A stretch of DNA of 18,802 bases from Bacteroidales bacterium (GTDB taxonomy: Bacteria; Bacteroidota; Bacteroidia; Bacteroidales; UBA1556): the NCBI GenBank assembly GCA_023145955.1, contig JAGLDA010000183.1, positions 1 through 18,802 of the forward strand. Direction: 5' to 3'. Position numbers and translations under genes: made by a program. This document shows, one piece after another, positions 1 through 6,568 of the stretch. The notes below the pieces were generated by a model. It was not told where the DNA came from. It saw only the letters and a list, made by a program, of their open reading frames with translations, and ran no database searches. Within the stretch, counting starts at the first letter, position 1, and every line of letters starts with the position of its first letter.

Positions 1-299
1 ACCATAGGGTAAGGACATGCCAAATTCCAGTTAACTTCAGAATACCCTAAATCTTGAAGTTTTTTAATATGGTCTATAAATAATTTAATATCTTTTCCTA
101 ATAGTTGAGGAATAAGCTCTATGTGTTTGTTATTATTAGGAAGGAAATCATTAATTACTGATTTTTTAGGTTCTTTGTTTGGTTCAAATCTTAAATATGG
201 TGCATAGTATTTGTCAATACCTCCAAAATGCTTATTGTGAAGAGTGCGATATATTGCATCGGTATAGCCTTGTAATGGTGCGTATAATACTTTTATCAT
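1..299 (-). CDS. tRNA-dihydrouridine synthase, N-terminal part (3' end outside window)
   Basis: The minus strand is open from an ATG at 297-299 to the left edge, giving 99 complete codons and no stop. The protein begins MIKVLYAPLQGYTD, matching the FMN-binding start of the Dus family, a TIM barrel that reduces uridine to dihydrouridine in tRNA with NADPH in the cytoplasm. Near the right end of the visible part is NLACPYPMV (residues 92 onward). It corresponds to the catalytic N-x-G-C-P motif of Dus enzymes, with Cys95 as the likely general acid; Ala replaces the usual Gly. About two thirds of the protein (family length roughly 310-330 residues) is missing, so the DusA/B/C subtype cannot be assigned. 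A hairpin terminator belonging to the upstream operon lies in front of it, so it is probably transcribed separately, although no clear promoter box was found. Confidence 0.85.
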   Translation of the reverse strand, partial: MIKVLYAPLQGYTDAIYRTLHNKHFGGIDKYYAPYLRFEPNKEPKKSVINDFLPNNNKHIELIPQLLGKDIKLFIDHIKKLQDLGYSEVNWNLACPYPM

Positions 300-342
300 G
301 ATGAAGTGTATTTAAGATTGTTAAGCAAAGTGGTATAAAAAG

Positions 343-375
343 AAAGCCCTAAATATAATCCATATTTAGGGCTTT
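343..375 (-). terminator. Rho-independent terminator of the Fe-S/NrfD/cytochrome c operon
   Basis: A perfect 14-bp inverted repeat lies at 343-356 and 362-375 with a 5-nt loop. Read on the minus strand, the GC-containing stem (GCCCTAA core) is followed by a T-rich tract complementary to 336-342. It starts 24 nt past the stop of the cytochrome c gene (stop at 399-401) and precedes the next minus-strand gene, so it ends the upstream operon. On the plus strand the stem is followed by only three T's, so the minus strand is its working direction. Confidence 0.88.
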
Positions 376-398
376 GAAAAGTTCATATGAGAAATCAT

Positions 399-1310
399 TT
401 ACCTTTCACGAAGGTTATGAATTCTTAATAACTGAAATACTGCCCATCCTAAAACAGAAAGAGTTCCAAAAGTAAATACTAAGTATGAAACTAACATCCA
501 TATTGGAGTTCTAGCACTAGTACCCCATATATTACGACCCAAAATTGGATTTTCCCACTCTTGAGCATAGCTTATTGTTATATTCTTTTTGGAAATAATA
601 GATTTATCACTTGTTTGAGCAATTATAGATATATTACCTTCATTATCAGCTTTAAGATTTCCTGCTTCAATTACGATCTCTCCATTTTCATCTGTACGCT
701 CTCCTTCAAATAAAGCCATATTTCCAAAATATCGTTTAACAAATAAATCAACCTTTACTCCCTTTGCTTTAGCTGGGTGTCCATTATCATCAATTGCAAT
801 AATTCTTACAGTAAAACTTTGAGCAGCATCATTATATATAGTTTCTATATCTTTAATTGTGCCAGCAAATTTTTCTACTTTGGGAGCCTCTGCAGCCTTA
901 TTGGTATTAGGAGGTATATAAGCATCATAATTTGAACGTATGAATGCAACAATTTTCCATCTATCATCATCAGATAAACTTCCTGAAAAAGGAGGCATAC
1001 CACCTTTACCACTTGTTATCTTCGTGAAAATCTCTCCATCAGTATTTGCCTTTTGCCAATCTGTAGCTCCTAAATTTGGTGCTAGGGGTAATTCTCTATC
1101 ATTACTAGCAGCAATAGTTACATCTCCATGACACATTTTGCAGCTTTTTTTGTAAATGCTATTTCCAGCATCTTGAATTTCTTCAGTAAAAGTAACACCA
1201 AGTTCCATGGCTTTTTCCTCAGCTGAAACGTTCCATTCTTGGGCTTGTACATTAGTCAAAATTAAGAGGCTAATGCTTACAAAACTTAATATTTTAATTA
1301 ATTTGTTCAT
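399..1310 (-). CDS. Membrane-anchored monohaem cytochrome c with extra beta-rich domain
   Basis: A 303-residue exported protein and the last gene of a three-gene operon. Residues 1-23 form a Sec signal peptide ending near VQA-Q. A class I cytochrome c domain covers about 47-130, with haem motif CKMCH at 57-61 and the likely axial Met105 in GMPPFSG. Residues of about 150-250 look like a beta-sandwich or Ig-like domain (for example GERTDENGEIVIEAG). A transmembrane helix at about 268-293 is followed by a short basic tail, so both soluble domains should sit in the periplasm, anchored at the C-terminus. The neighbouring NrfD and Fe-S genes suggest that it passes electrons between a quinone-linked membrane module and a soluble or terminal acceptor. 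The middle domain is unusual for this class. The cytochrome assignment is secure; the electron partner is inferred. The gene lies 22 nt downstream of the NrfD gene. Confidence 0.9.
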   Translation of the reverse strand: MNKLIKILSFVSISLLILTNVQAQEWNVSAEEKAMELGVTFTEEIQDAGNSIYKKSCKMCHGDVTIAASNDRELPLAPNLGATDWQKANTDGEIFTKITSGKGGMPPFSGSLSDDDRWKIVAFIRSNYDAYIPPNTNKAAEAPKVEKFAGTIKDIETIYNDAAQSFTVRIIAIDDNGHPAKAKGVKVDLFVKRYFGNMALFEGERTDENGEIVIEAGNLKADNEGNISIIAQTSDKSIISKKNITISYAQEWENPILGRNIWGTSARTPIWMLVSYLVFTFGTLSVLGWAVFQLLRIHNLRER

Positions 1311-1332
1311 TTTATCTTGTTTTATCTCTTAA

Positions 1333-2682
1333 TTATAAATCTTTATGAATGTCAACACCTTTTTCTTCAGCTATTTCCCACATAGGTATTACAGGGAATA
1401 GTTTTACAAGAATACTAACTATTAATATTCCCATGGCCATTATTCCTAATGTAACAGTAATTTCTAGTCCAGTAGGGGAATAGTGGTGAAATTCTTCAGG
1501 AACATTTTGTATAGGTAAATAAGCATGAATCATAGTAGGAACTACAATAATTACTCGTTTAAACCATGCTCCTATAACAATTGCAATACCAATTAACATC
1601 ATAGGAAAAGGTTTGCGGAAAGGCTTAAATAAGCCAAGTGTTATTGGTAATAGTAAACCGAAAATTTGTGTTAACCAAAACATTACCCCATATTCTCCAT
1701 GTAACGAGAATAAAGTATGAATATGATCAGCATCCGCAGCTTTCATTTTGTATCCTGGTACTATAAACTCATTAATATTAAAATATAAGTATACAAGCCC
1801 TACTAAAACCATTAGTTTTCCCATTTTATCGAAGTGGAAATCTGTTATATAATCCTCAAGTTTATATGCCTTTCGGATAAAATACATTGCAACAAGTACG
1901 GCACCAGAACCAGCAACAAAAGCGCCTGTTACATAATAAGGTCCAAAGATAGTACTGTCCCATCCAGCTCTAAGTGTTAGTGCTGATAGCCATGAAGTTA
2001 CAGTATGTAATGCCATTGCTACAGGCACAATAAGAATAAGTAATACTCTTATAGTACTATGTAGAATTTTGTATTGTCCAGGAGTTCCTACCCAACCAAG
2101 TGAAAGGATATTATAAAGATTCCATTGCCATTTTGGAAGGTCTTTTTTCATATGATTTCGTATGATTCCTAAATCAGGTAATAATGGTAAAAACAGTAAT
2201 AAAATACTAATAAAAATATATAAGTTAACTACAGTAACATCCCAAATAATAGGTGACTGAAAACGTCCATGCATAAATAAATTTAGTATTCTATCTGGGC
2301 GACCCATATCTGCAACAATTGCTATTCCTGCTACCATAGCAAAAGCTAGGGCAATCATTTCCGCAATCCTTGATATAGGAGTTATCCATTTTTGTCCAAC
2401 GAGGCCAACAACAGCAGATATTAGCATGCCAACAAGTGCCGTTGCCACAAAAAATACAAAAGAGGCAATGTATACTCCCCAAGATACATAATCACGCATC
2501 CCTGTTTCTCCAAGTCCATTTTGTAATTGAATAATATATCCCCATATTGCTACCGCAATTATAGTTAGCAGTGAGCCAATCCATATTTTATAACTTAAGG
2601 GAAATTTTGTCATAGGCGTAAGAATATCCTCTCGGATTTTCATCATTATAGCCTCATCACTTTGTTTCTTATTTTCTGACAT
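1333..2682 (-). CDS. NrfD/PsrC-family quinone-interacting integral membrane subunit
   Basis: A 449-residue polytopic membrane protein with about ten hydrophobic segments and a charged cytoplasmic-looking N-terminus (about 1-30). The signature GRPDRILNLFMHGR at about 130 followed by SPIIWD is typical of the larger NrfD-like proteins, such as HmcC, DsrP and the ActC/ActF subunits of alternative complex III. These exchange electrons with menaquinone and may take part in proton translocation. At 449 residues it is closer to the ActC/DsrP type than to short NrfD/PsrC proteins (about 320). The C-terminal segment from PTGLEITVTLG to the VIPMWEI region also fits the long type. It lies between the Fe-S subunit (41 nt upstream) and the cytochrome c (22 nt downstream), so it is probably the membrane anchor of one complex. 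The family call is firm; the quinone species and direction of electron flow are not visible. Confidence 0.92.
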   Translation of the reverse strand: MSENKKQSDEAIMMKIREDILTPMTKFPLSYKIWIGSLLTIIAVAIWGYIIQLQNGLGETGMRDYVSWGVYIASFVFFVATALVGMLISAVVGLVGQKWITPISRIAEMIALAFAMVAGIAIVADMGRPDRILNLFMHGRFQSPIIWDVTVVNLYIFISILLLFLPLLPDLGIIRNHMKKDLPKWQWNLYNILSLGWVGTPGQYKILHSTIRVLLILIVPVAMALHTVTSWLSALTLRAGWDSTIFGPYYVTGAFVAGSGAVLVAMYFIRKAYKLEDYITDFHFDKMGKLMVLVGLVYLYFNINEFIVPGYKMKAADADHIHTLFSLHGEYGVMFWLTQIFGLLLPITLGLFKPFRKPFPMMLIGIAIVIGAWFKRVIIVVPTMIHAYLPIQNVPEEFHHYSPTGLEITVTLGIMAMGILIVSILVKLFPVIPMWEIAEEKGVDIHKDL

Positions 2683-2723
2683 CTCTTTTGTCTTTTTTAA
2701 GAATTATTTTTATTATTTTTATA

Positions 2724-3665
2724 TTAACTACGATGTCCTTTAGGTTCTTCTTCTCCTAAATAGTTTAATTCACCAGCCTTATATTCAAACATACGATCTT
2801 TAGGTGGTAAATAATATACACTTGGCTTTGTACCCAATTCAGGAAGCAATGTGTAAGCACCATTATCACTTAATAGATTGCTTAAACGAACAGTTTCTTT
2901 ACTAGTACCGTTTGTAACAGCGTCTTCATTAGCATCTCCAAACCAGTATGTACCATTAGGGCATGCCGATACGCAATAAGGTAGTTTGCCTATACGCAAT
3001 CTGTCAGCACTAAATAAGCATTTAGAAACAGTACCTTTTTTCTGAGGTACATTAAGCTCCATATCATAGATAGCATTTTCGTCTCCTTCGTAGTATTTTG
3101 GTTCAGACCAATTGAATACACGGGCAGAATACGGACAAGCAGCAATACAGAATCTACAGCCTATACAACGTTCATTGTCAATTAGAACAATGCCGTCTTT
3201 ACGTTTAAAAGTAGCGTCAACTGGACATACTTTAGTACATGGAGGGTTGTCGCATTGCATACATGGCTTTGGTTGATAGTAAAATCCTGTTCCTTCAGCA
3301 TTTTCTGTTTGCAATACATTAATATGATGCTGTTCTGGCTTCAAATGGTGAGCTCCTTGACAAGCACTCATGCACTTTCGTGCATTTTTACATTTTGCCA
3401 AGTCTATTACCATTACAAATTTCTTTCCAGATAAACCCTCACGAGAACGCTTTTGCATCTCATTTAGATTTAATTTTAGTGTGCTTTTATCACTGTTAAT
3501 TACCTTACCATCGGTGGTAAGCATAGGGACTTTTTCCTCATCGTCACTAACGCATGAGCTTAATAATCCTAAACTTGTTACTGCAGTAGCACCACCTACA
3601 CTTATTCCAAACTTTTTTAAGAAATTCCTTCGTGAAGTGGCTTCTGGCGTAATCTTCTTGCTCAT
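2724..3665 (-). CDS. Tat-exported Fe-S electron-transfer lipoprotein (NrfC/PsrB/DsrO-like) with two altered cysteine groups
   Basis: A 313-residue protein starting with a Tat motif (SRRNFLKK, residues 11-18), a hydrophobic stretch and a lipobox-like LLSSC with Cys38, so it is probably a folded, exported and lipidated periplasmic protein. The family carries four cysteine groups for four cubane clusters. Groups II (C135, C138, C143, C147) and III (C167, C170, C173, C177) are complete. Group I has C92, C98 and C102, with Ala95 where the second cysteine should be. Group IV has C216, C231 and C235, with Ser219 at the equivalent second position. By homology with NarH, where the second cysteine of group III is a Trp and a [3Fe-4S] cluster forms, the two clusters built from groups I and IV may be [3Fe-4S] or lost. 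It is the first gene of the operon. No catalytic molybdopterin subunit is adjacent and no TAnnTTTG box was found upstream. Confidence 0.9.
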   Translation of the reverse strand: MSKKITPEATSRRNFLKKFGISVGGATAVTSLGLLSSCVSDDEEKVPMLTTDGKVINSDKSTLKLNLNEMQKRSREGLSGKKFVMVIDLAKCKNARKCMSACQGAHHLKPEQHHINVLQTENAEGTGFYYQPKPCMQCDNPPCTKVCPVDATFKRKDGIVLIDNERCIGCRFCIAACPYSARVFNWSEPKYYEGDENAIYDMELNVPQKKGTVSKCLFSADRLRIGKLPYCVSACPNGTYWFGDANEDAVTNGTSKETVRLSNLLSDNGAYTLLPELGTKPSVYYLPPKDRMFEYKAGELNYLGEEEPKGHRS

Positions 3666-3834
3666 AATATGTTAAATCTTAAAATATAGTTTAATAATGT
3701 AATTTCTTTAATTGAGTATTTGATTGCGTAAATATATAAACAATTTTTTAAATGTTATCTATTCATTATAATTTGTATTAATTCTAAATAAGTGGTCTTA
3801 TTGTATCTTTTGTTATTTTTATTAATGATTATTG

Positions 3835-3864
3835 TTGGTACTTAAATATAAAACGTTAGTTTTG
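3835..3864 (+). promoter_or_regulatory. Bacteroidota-type promoter of the response regulator gene
   Basis: TTG at 3835-3837 is followed after 19 nt by TAGTTTTG at 3857-3864. This is an exact match to the TAnnTTTG -7 box with an upstream TTG element at normal spacing for the primary sigma factor of this phylum. Transcription would begin near 3871, giving a leader of about 47 nt before the ATG at 3918. Assigned by motif only. Confidence 0.5.
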
Positions 3865-3917
3865 TTATTACTTATAATATTTTTTTACAGGATTAAATTG
3901 TATTACGTAACTTGCTA

Positions 3918-4562
3918 ATGATAAAAGTATTAATTGCTGATGATCATAAAATCTTTGTTGATGGATTAATCTCTTTATTAACAAGAGAACATAATATTAG
4001 TGTTGTGGCTAAGGCTCACAATGGAATAGAAATGTTGGATTGTTTGGAAAATTACGATGTTGATATAGTTTTGTCGGATATTAATATGCCCGTTATGGAT
4101 GGGCTTAAAGCTGCAAAAATTATACTAAAAAAATTCCCTAATGTGAAAGTAATTATGCTTAGCATGCATAATAGGAATGCTATAATTAAAGAAGTTGTAA
4201 AAATAGGGGTGCATGGTTATGTGCTTAAAAGTGGTGATAATGCCGAACTTGTAAATACTATAAATAAGGTATTTACTGGAGAGAGATACTACTCTTTTGA
4301 AGTAAAAAAGATATTAGATAATATTGCTGATAATAAAAAACATTTTGATGATATACTAATATCAAAAAAAGAGCAACGTATAATTAAGCATATTTGTGAT
4401 GGTTTTACTTCTAAAGAAATTGCTGATATTCTGAATTTGAGTATTTATACTGTAGAGACACATAGAAAGAATTTATTAATAAAAACAAAATCTAAAAATG
4501 TAGTTGCTTTAGTTAATTATGCTTATAAAAACAATATAGTAGACTATAGTGTTAATTCTTAG
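3918..4562 (+). CDS. Orphan NarL/LuxR-family DNA-binding response regulator
   Basis: A 214-residue two-component response regulator. The receiver domain (1 to about 120) has the acidic pair in ADDH (8-9), the phosphoacceptor Asp54 in VLSDINMP and the conserved Lys in GYVLKSGD. A C-terminal LuxR-type helix-turn-helix (about 148-205) contains GFTSKEIADILNLS and TVETHRKN. Phosphorylation should promote dimerisation and DNA binding. I chose the ATG at 3918 rather than an in-frame TTG at 3912: the protein then starts MIKVLIADDHK, as family members do. No histidine kinase gene lies next to it, so its sensor is elsewhere. It converges on the zinc-ribbon gene with 7 nt between stop codons, and a promoter match lies about 54 nt upstream. 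The divergent Fe-S/NrfD/cytochrome operon starts 252 nt away and could be a target, but this is only a positional guess. Confidence 0.93.
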   Translation: MIKVLIADDHKIFVDGLISLLTREHNISVVAKAHNGIEMLDCLENYDVDIVLSDINMPVMDGLKAAKIILKKFPNVKVIMLSMHNRNAIIKEVVKIGVHGYVLKSGDNAELVNTINKVFTGERYYSFEVKKILDNIADNKKHFDDILISKKEQRIIKHICDGFTSKEIADILNLSIYTVETHRKNLLIKTKSKNVVALVNYAYKNNIVDYSVNS

Positions 4563-4569
4563 TAGCTAC

Positions 4570-4944
4570 TTATTTTAAATATTCATCTCGCTTTACTATT
4601 GCTATATAGTTATCCTCTAATACATTATATCCATATTCGTAACTAAAATAATAGTACTTATTATTTTTTGTGGAGTATATATTTGTATAATAGTCAAAGT
4701 TGAAACCTTTGTCAAGCATAGTGCTTCTTTTCACTCTTTTTACATTTTTATCAGTATTAGTAATTATTGCTTCCATTATCCTACGGTTCTTCCGCAGGAT
4801 ATAATTCACTTTACGAATATACTTATTCTGATGTGCTTGCATTCTATTATTGAATGTGTTTCTACATTGATCTGAGCAGAATTTCTTATCAATTCTACCA
4901 TAAATTTCGGTTCCACATTCAAGGCATTTTCTTTCTTCGGTCAT
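4570..4944 (-). CDS. Small conserved zinc-ribbon protein of unknown function
   Basis: A 124-residue soluble protein. The N-terminus holds a C-x2-C-x12-C-x3-C zinc-binding site (C7, C10, C23, C27) in a context resembling DUF2116 or treble-clef ribbons (KKFCSDQCRNTFNNR). A basic helical segment with NYILRKNRRI follows, then a tyrosine-rich C-terminal half (about 84-108) probably forming beta strands. There is no signal peptide, so it should be cytoplasmic. I recognise the layout as a short protein common in Bacteroidota with no assigned function; nucleic-acid binding is plausible from the ribbon and basic residues but unproven. It stands alone on this strand. Its own TAnnTTTG box lies upstream at 4974-4981, and its 3' end almost meets the response regulator gene. 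Confidence 0.82.
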   Translation of the reverse strand: MTEERKCLECGTEIYGRIDKKFCSDQCRNTFNNRMQAHQNKYIRKVNYILRKNRRIMEAIITNTDKNVKRVKRSTMLDKGFNFDYYTNIYSTKNNKYYYFSYEYGYNVLEDNYIAIVKRDEYLK

Positions 4945-4973
4945 GATTTTCTGTAATTTTTAATTCTACACAA

Positions 4974-4981
4974 CAAAGGTA
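4974..4981 (-). promoter_or_regulatory. Probable -7 promoter box of the zinc-ribbon gene
   Basis: The minus strand reads TACCTTTG here, an exact TAnnTTTG match, about 30 nt before the ATG at 4944, which would give a leader of about 24 nt. No good TTTG -33 element is seen at the expected distance. It sits back to back with the plus-strand promoter at 4994-5026. Confidence 0.42.
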
Positions 4982-4993
4982 TGTAAAAAATAA

Positions 4994-5026
4994 TTGAAGA
5001 AGGAAGTAACTTAATAAATACATTTG
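4994..5026 (+). promoter_or_regulatory. Bacteroidota-type promoter of the CarboxypepD_reg-like gene
   Basis: TTG at 4994-4996 is followed after 22 nt by TACATTTG at 5019-5026, an exact TAnnTTTG match. Transcription would begin near 5032, giving a leader of about 25 nt before the ATG at 5057. The leader is AT-rich without a Shine-Dalgarno sequence, as is usual in this phylum. Confidence 0.5.
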
Positions 5027-5056
5027 CGTTCAATATTTTAATAATTAATTATAGAA

Positions 5057-6568
5057 ATGAATAAGTTTATCCTAATTTTCATATCATTATTTTTTGTCTC
5101 TATTATAAGTTCGCAAATTAGTAATATCGATTCTCCTGAACGATCTGAGATTAGTGGTTTTGTTTTTGATGCTAATACCAACAAGCCTTTAGCTTTTACT
5201 AATATTGGTGTTATAAGTAAAAATCAAGGAACGGTGAGTAATGAGAATGGTAAATATTTACTTAATATTTCAACTCTAGATATAAGAGATACTGTAAGTT
5301 TTCATTTTGTGGGATATAAATCGTATAAATGTACAATTGCTAATTTATTAATGGATTCAGTAGTGTTAATGGTTAATAATATTATATCGATTAGTGATTT
5401 TATAGTTTATGGTGAAGATATAGATGCAAAAGCTATTGTTAAAAAAATACTACAAAATAGAAGTAAGAATTATAAATCAAATCCTTTAAAATCACGTATG
5501 TTTATTAGAAATAGGTATGCTACAGATTTAATAAAATTAAGAATAAAACCATTAAAAAATTCTTTTGATCAGTTGGATGATAATACAGCCAACATGATAG
5601 AGAGAAGCGTTCCCGCAAAACAACTTTCTTATACAGATTTTTATGGTGATATATACTCAAATAATAATAGCAAAGTTGAGAGGAAAAATAGAACTAAAGT
5701 ATCTGCAATTAAGATTATTTCATTAAAAGATAATGATGACTATTCTGAAATAGAAAATACATTTAGTAGTTTGTTCAAAGATACCAAGGAGAATGAATAT
5801 TGGAAGGTTGCTTCTGGTGTATTTAGCACTAAGATTAATTTTAAGCAGGACTCTATTGGTAATGATACAGCTTATAATGTTGAAGAATATAAAAGTTCTA
5901 TGAGTAGTTGGTTTTTTTCAAAGCAAATAAATAGAAGTAATGATTTTCTATCGATGAGTAGTGAAGAGAGCTGGGAGTTTTTATATAAGACATCTAAATA
6001 TAATTACTCTTTATTTGGAGGGAGTAGAATTATGGGTGAAGATGTTTATATTATTGATTTCCAATCTAAAAACAGGGGGGATTATAATGGTAGATTATTT
6101 GTTTCCTGTTCTTCATTTGCCATTTTGAAGGCTGAGTTTGAATATGCTAAAGGGAAATCGGGTACAGATGTTAGTATGCTAGGAGTGTCATATAAGGAAA
6201 CAATTCATAAAGTAAGTGTTTTCTTTGTAAAAAGAGAAGGTGTATATCATCTTAAGTATTTATTTCGACAGGAGGGAGAGCTTATTGGTATAGATAGAAA
6301 GGTAGAGTTATTAAAGAAAAAAGAACGTTTTATACTTGATAAAACTACTGCCAAATATAAAGTTAGAGTAAATTATCATGTGAAAAATCTAAATTCCATT
6401 GAAATTCTTGTGATTAATGAGCAGGATATTAGCGCCCAACAGTTTAAAAACGTTATTGCTAAAAAACGTTTAAAAGTCAAATATATAAATGAATTTGACG
6501 ATAATATGTGGCAGGGCTATAGTATAATAGCACCTACGGATCAAATGAAAGAATACCATAAAAAGTAA
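5057..6568 (+). CDS. Secreted CarboxypepD_reg-like domain protein
   Basis: A 503-residue exported protein. Residues 1-20 are a Sec signal peptide (hydrophobic core, ending SSQ). Residues of about 32-105 form a carboxypeptidase regulatory-like beta sandwich: ISGFVFDANTNKPLAFTNI, then GTVSNENGKYLL and VGYKS. This domain is common at the N-terminus of Bacteroidota cell-surface and TonB-dependent proteins. The remaining roughly 400 residues match no enzyme I recognise. They start with an AKAIVKKILQNRSKNYKSNP segment typical of a family of periplasmic or outer-membrane-associated proteins also related to DUF5686-type proteins. The rest is beta-rich, with several YNGRLFVS-like strands. There is no C-terminal type IX sorting domain and no lipobox. 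It appears to be a single-gene transcript driven by the promoter at 4994-5026. The domain call is good; the function is unknown. Confidence 0.82.
   Translation: MNKFILIFISLFFVSIISSQISNIDSPERSEISGFVFDANTNKPLAFTNIGVISKNQGTVSNENGKYLLNISTLDIRDTVSFHFVGYKSYKCTIANLLMDSVVLMVNNIISISDFIVYGEDIDAKAIVKKILQNRSKNYKSNPLKSRMFIRNRYATDLIKLRIKPLKNSFDQLDDNTANMIERSVPAKQLSYTDFYGDIYSNNNSKVERKNRTKVSAIKIISLKDNDDYSEIENTFSSLFKDTKENEYWKVASGVFSTKINFKQDSIGNDTAYNVEEYKSSMSSWFFSKQINRSNDFLSMSSEESWEFLYKTSKYNYSLFGGSRIMGEDVYIIDFQSKNRGDYNGRLFVSCSSFAILKAEFEYAKGKSGTDVSMLGVSYKETIHKVSVFFVKREGVYHLKYLFRQEGELIGIDRKVELLKKKERFILDKTTAKYKVRVNYHVKNLNSIEILVINEQDISAQQFKNVIAKKRLKVKYINEFDDNMWQGYSIIAPTDQMKEYHKK

Noticed and set aside
3370..3675. 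Open frame of about 100 codons on the plus strand
   Set aside because: It is antisense to the start of the Fe-S protein gene, whose Tat motif and cysteine groups prove the minus strand is coding.
4777..4800. Hairpin-like repeat ATCCTACGG/CCGCAGGAT
   Set aside because: It has a mismatch, lies inside the zinc-ribbon coding sequence over a basic Arg/Lys/Asn stretch and has no T tract, so it is best explained by codons.
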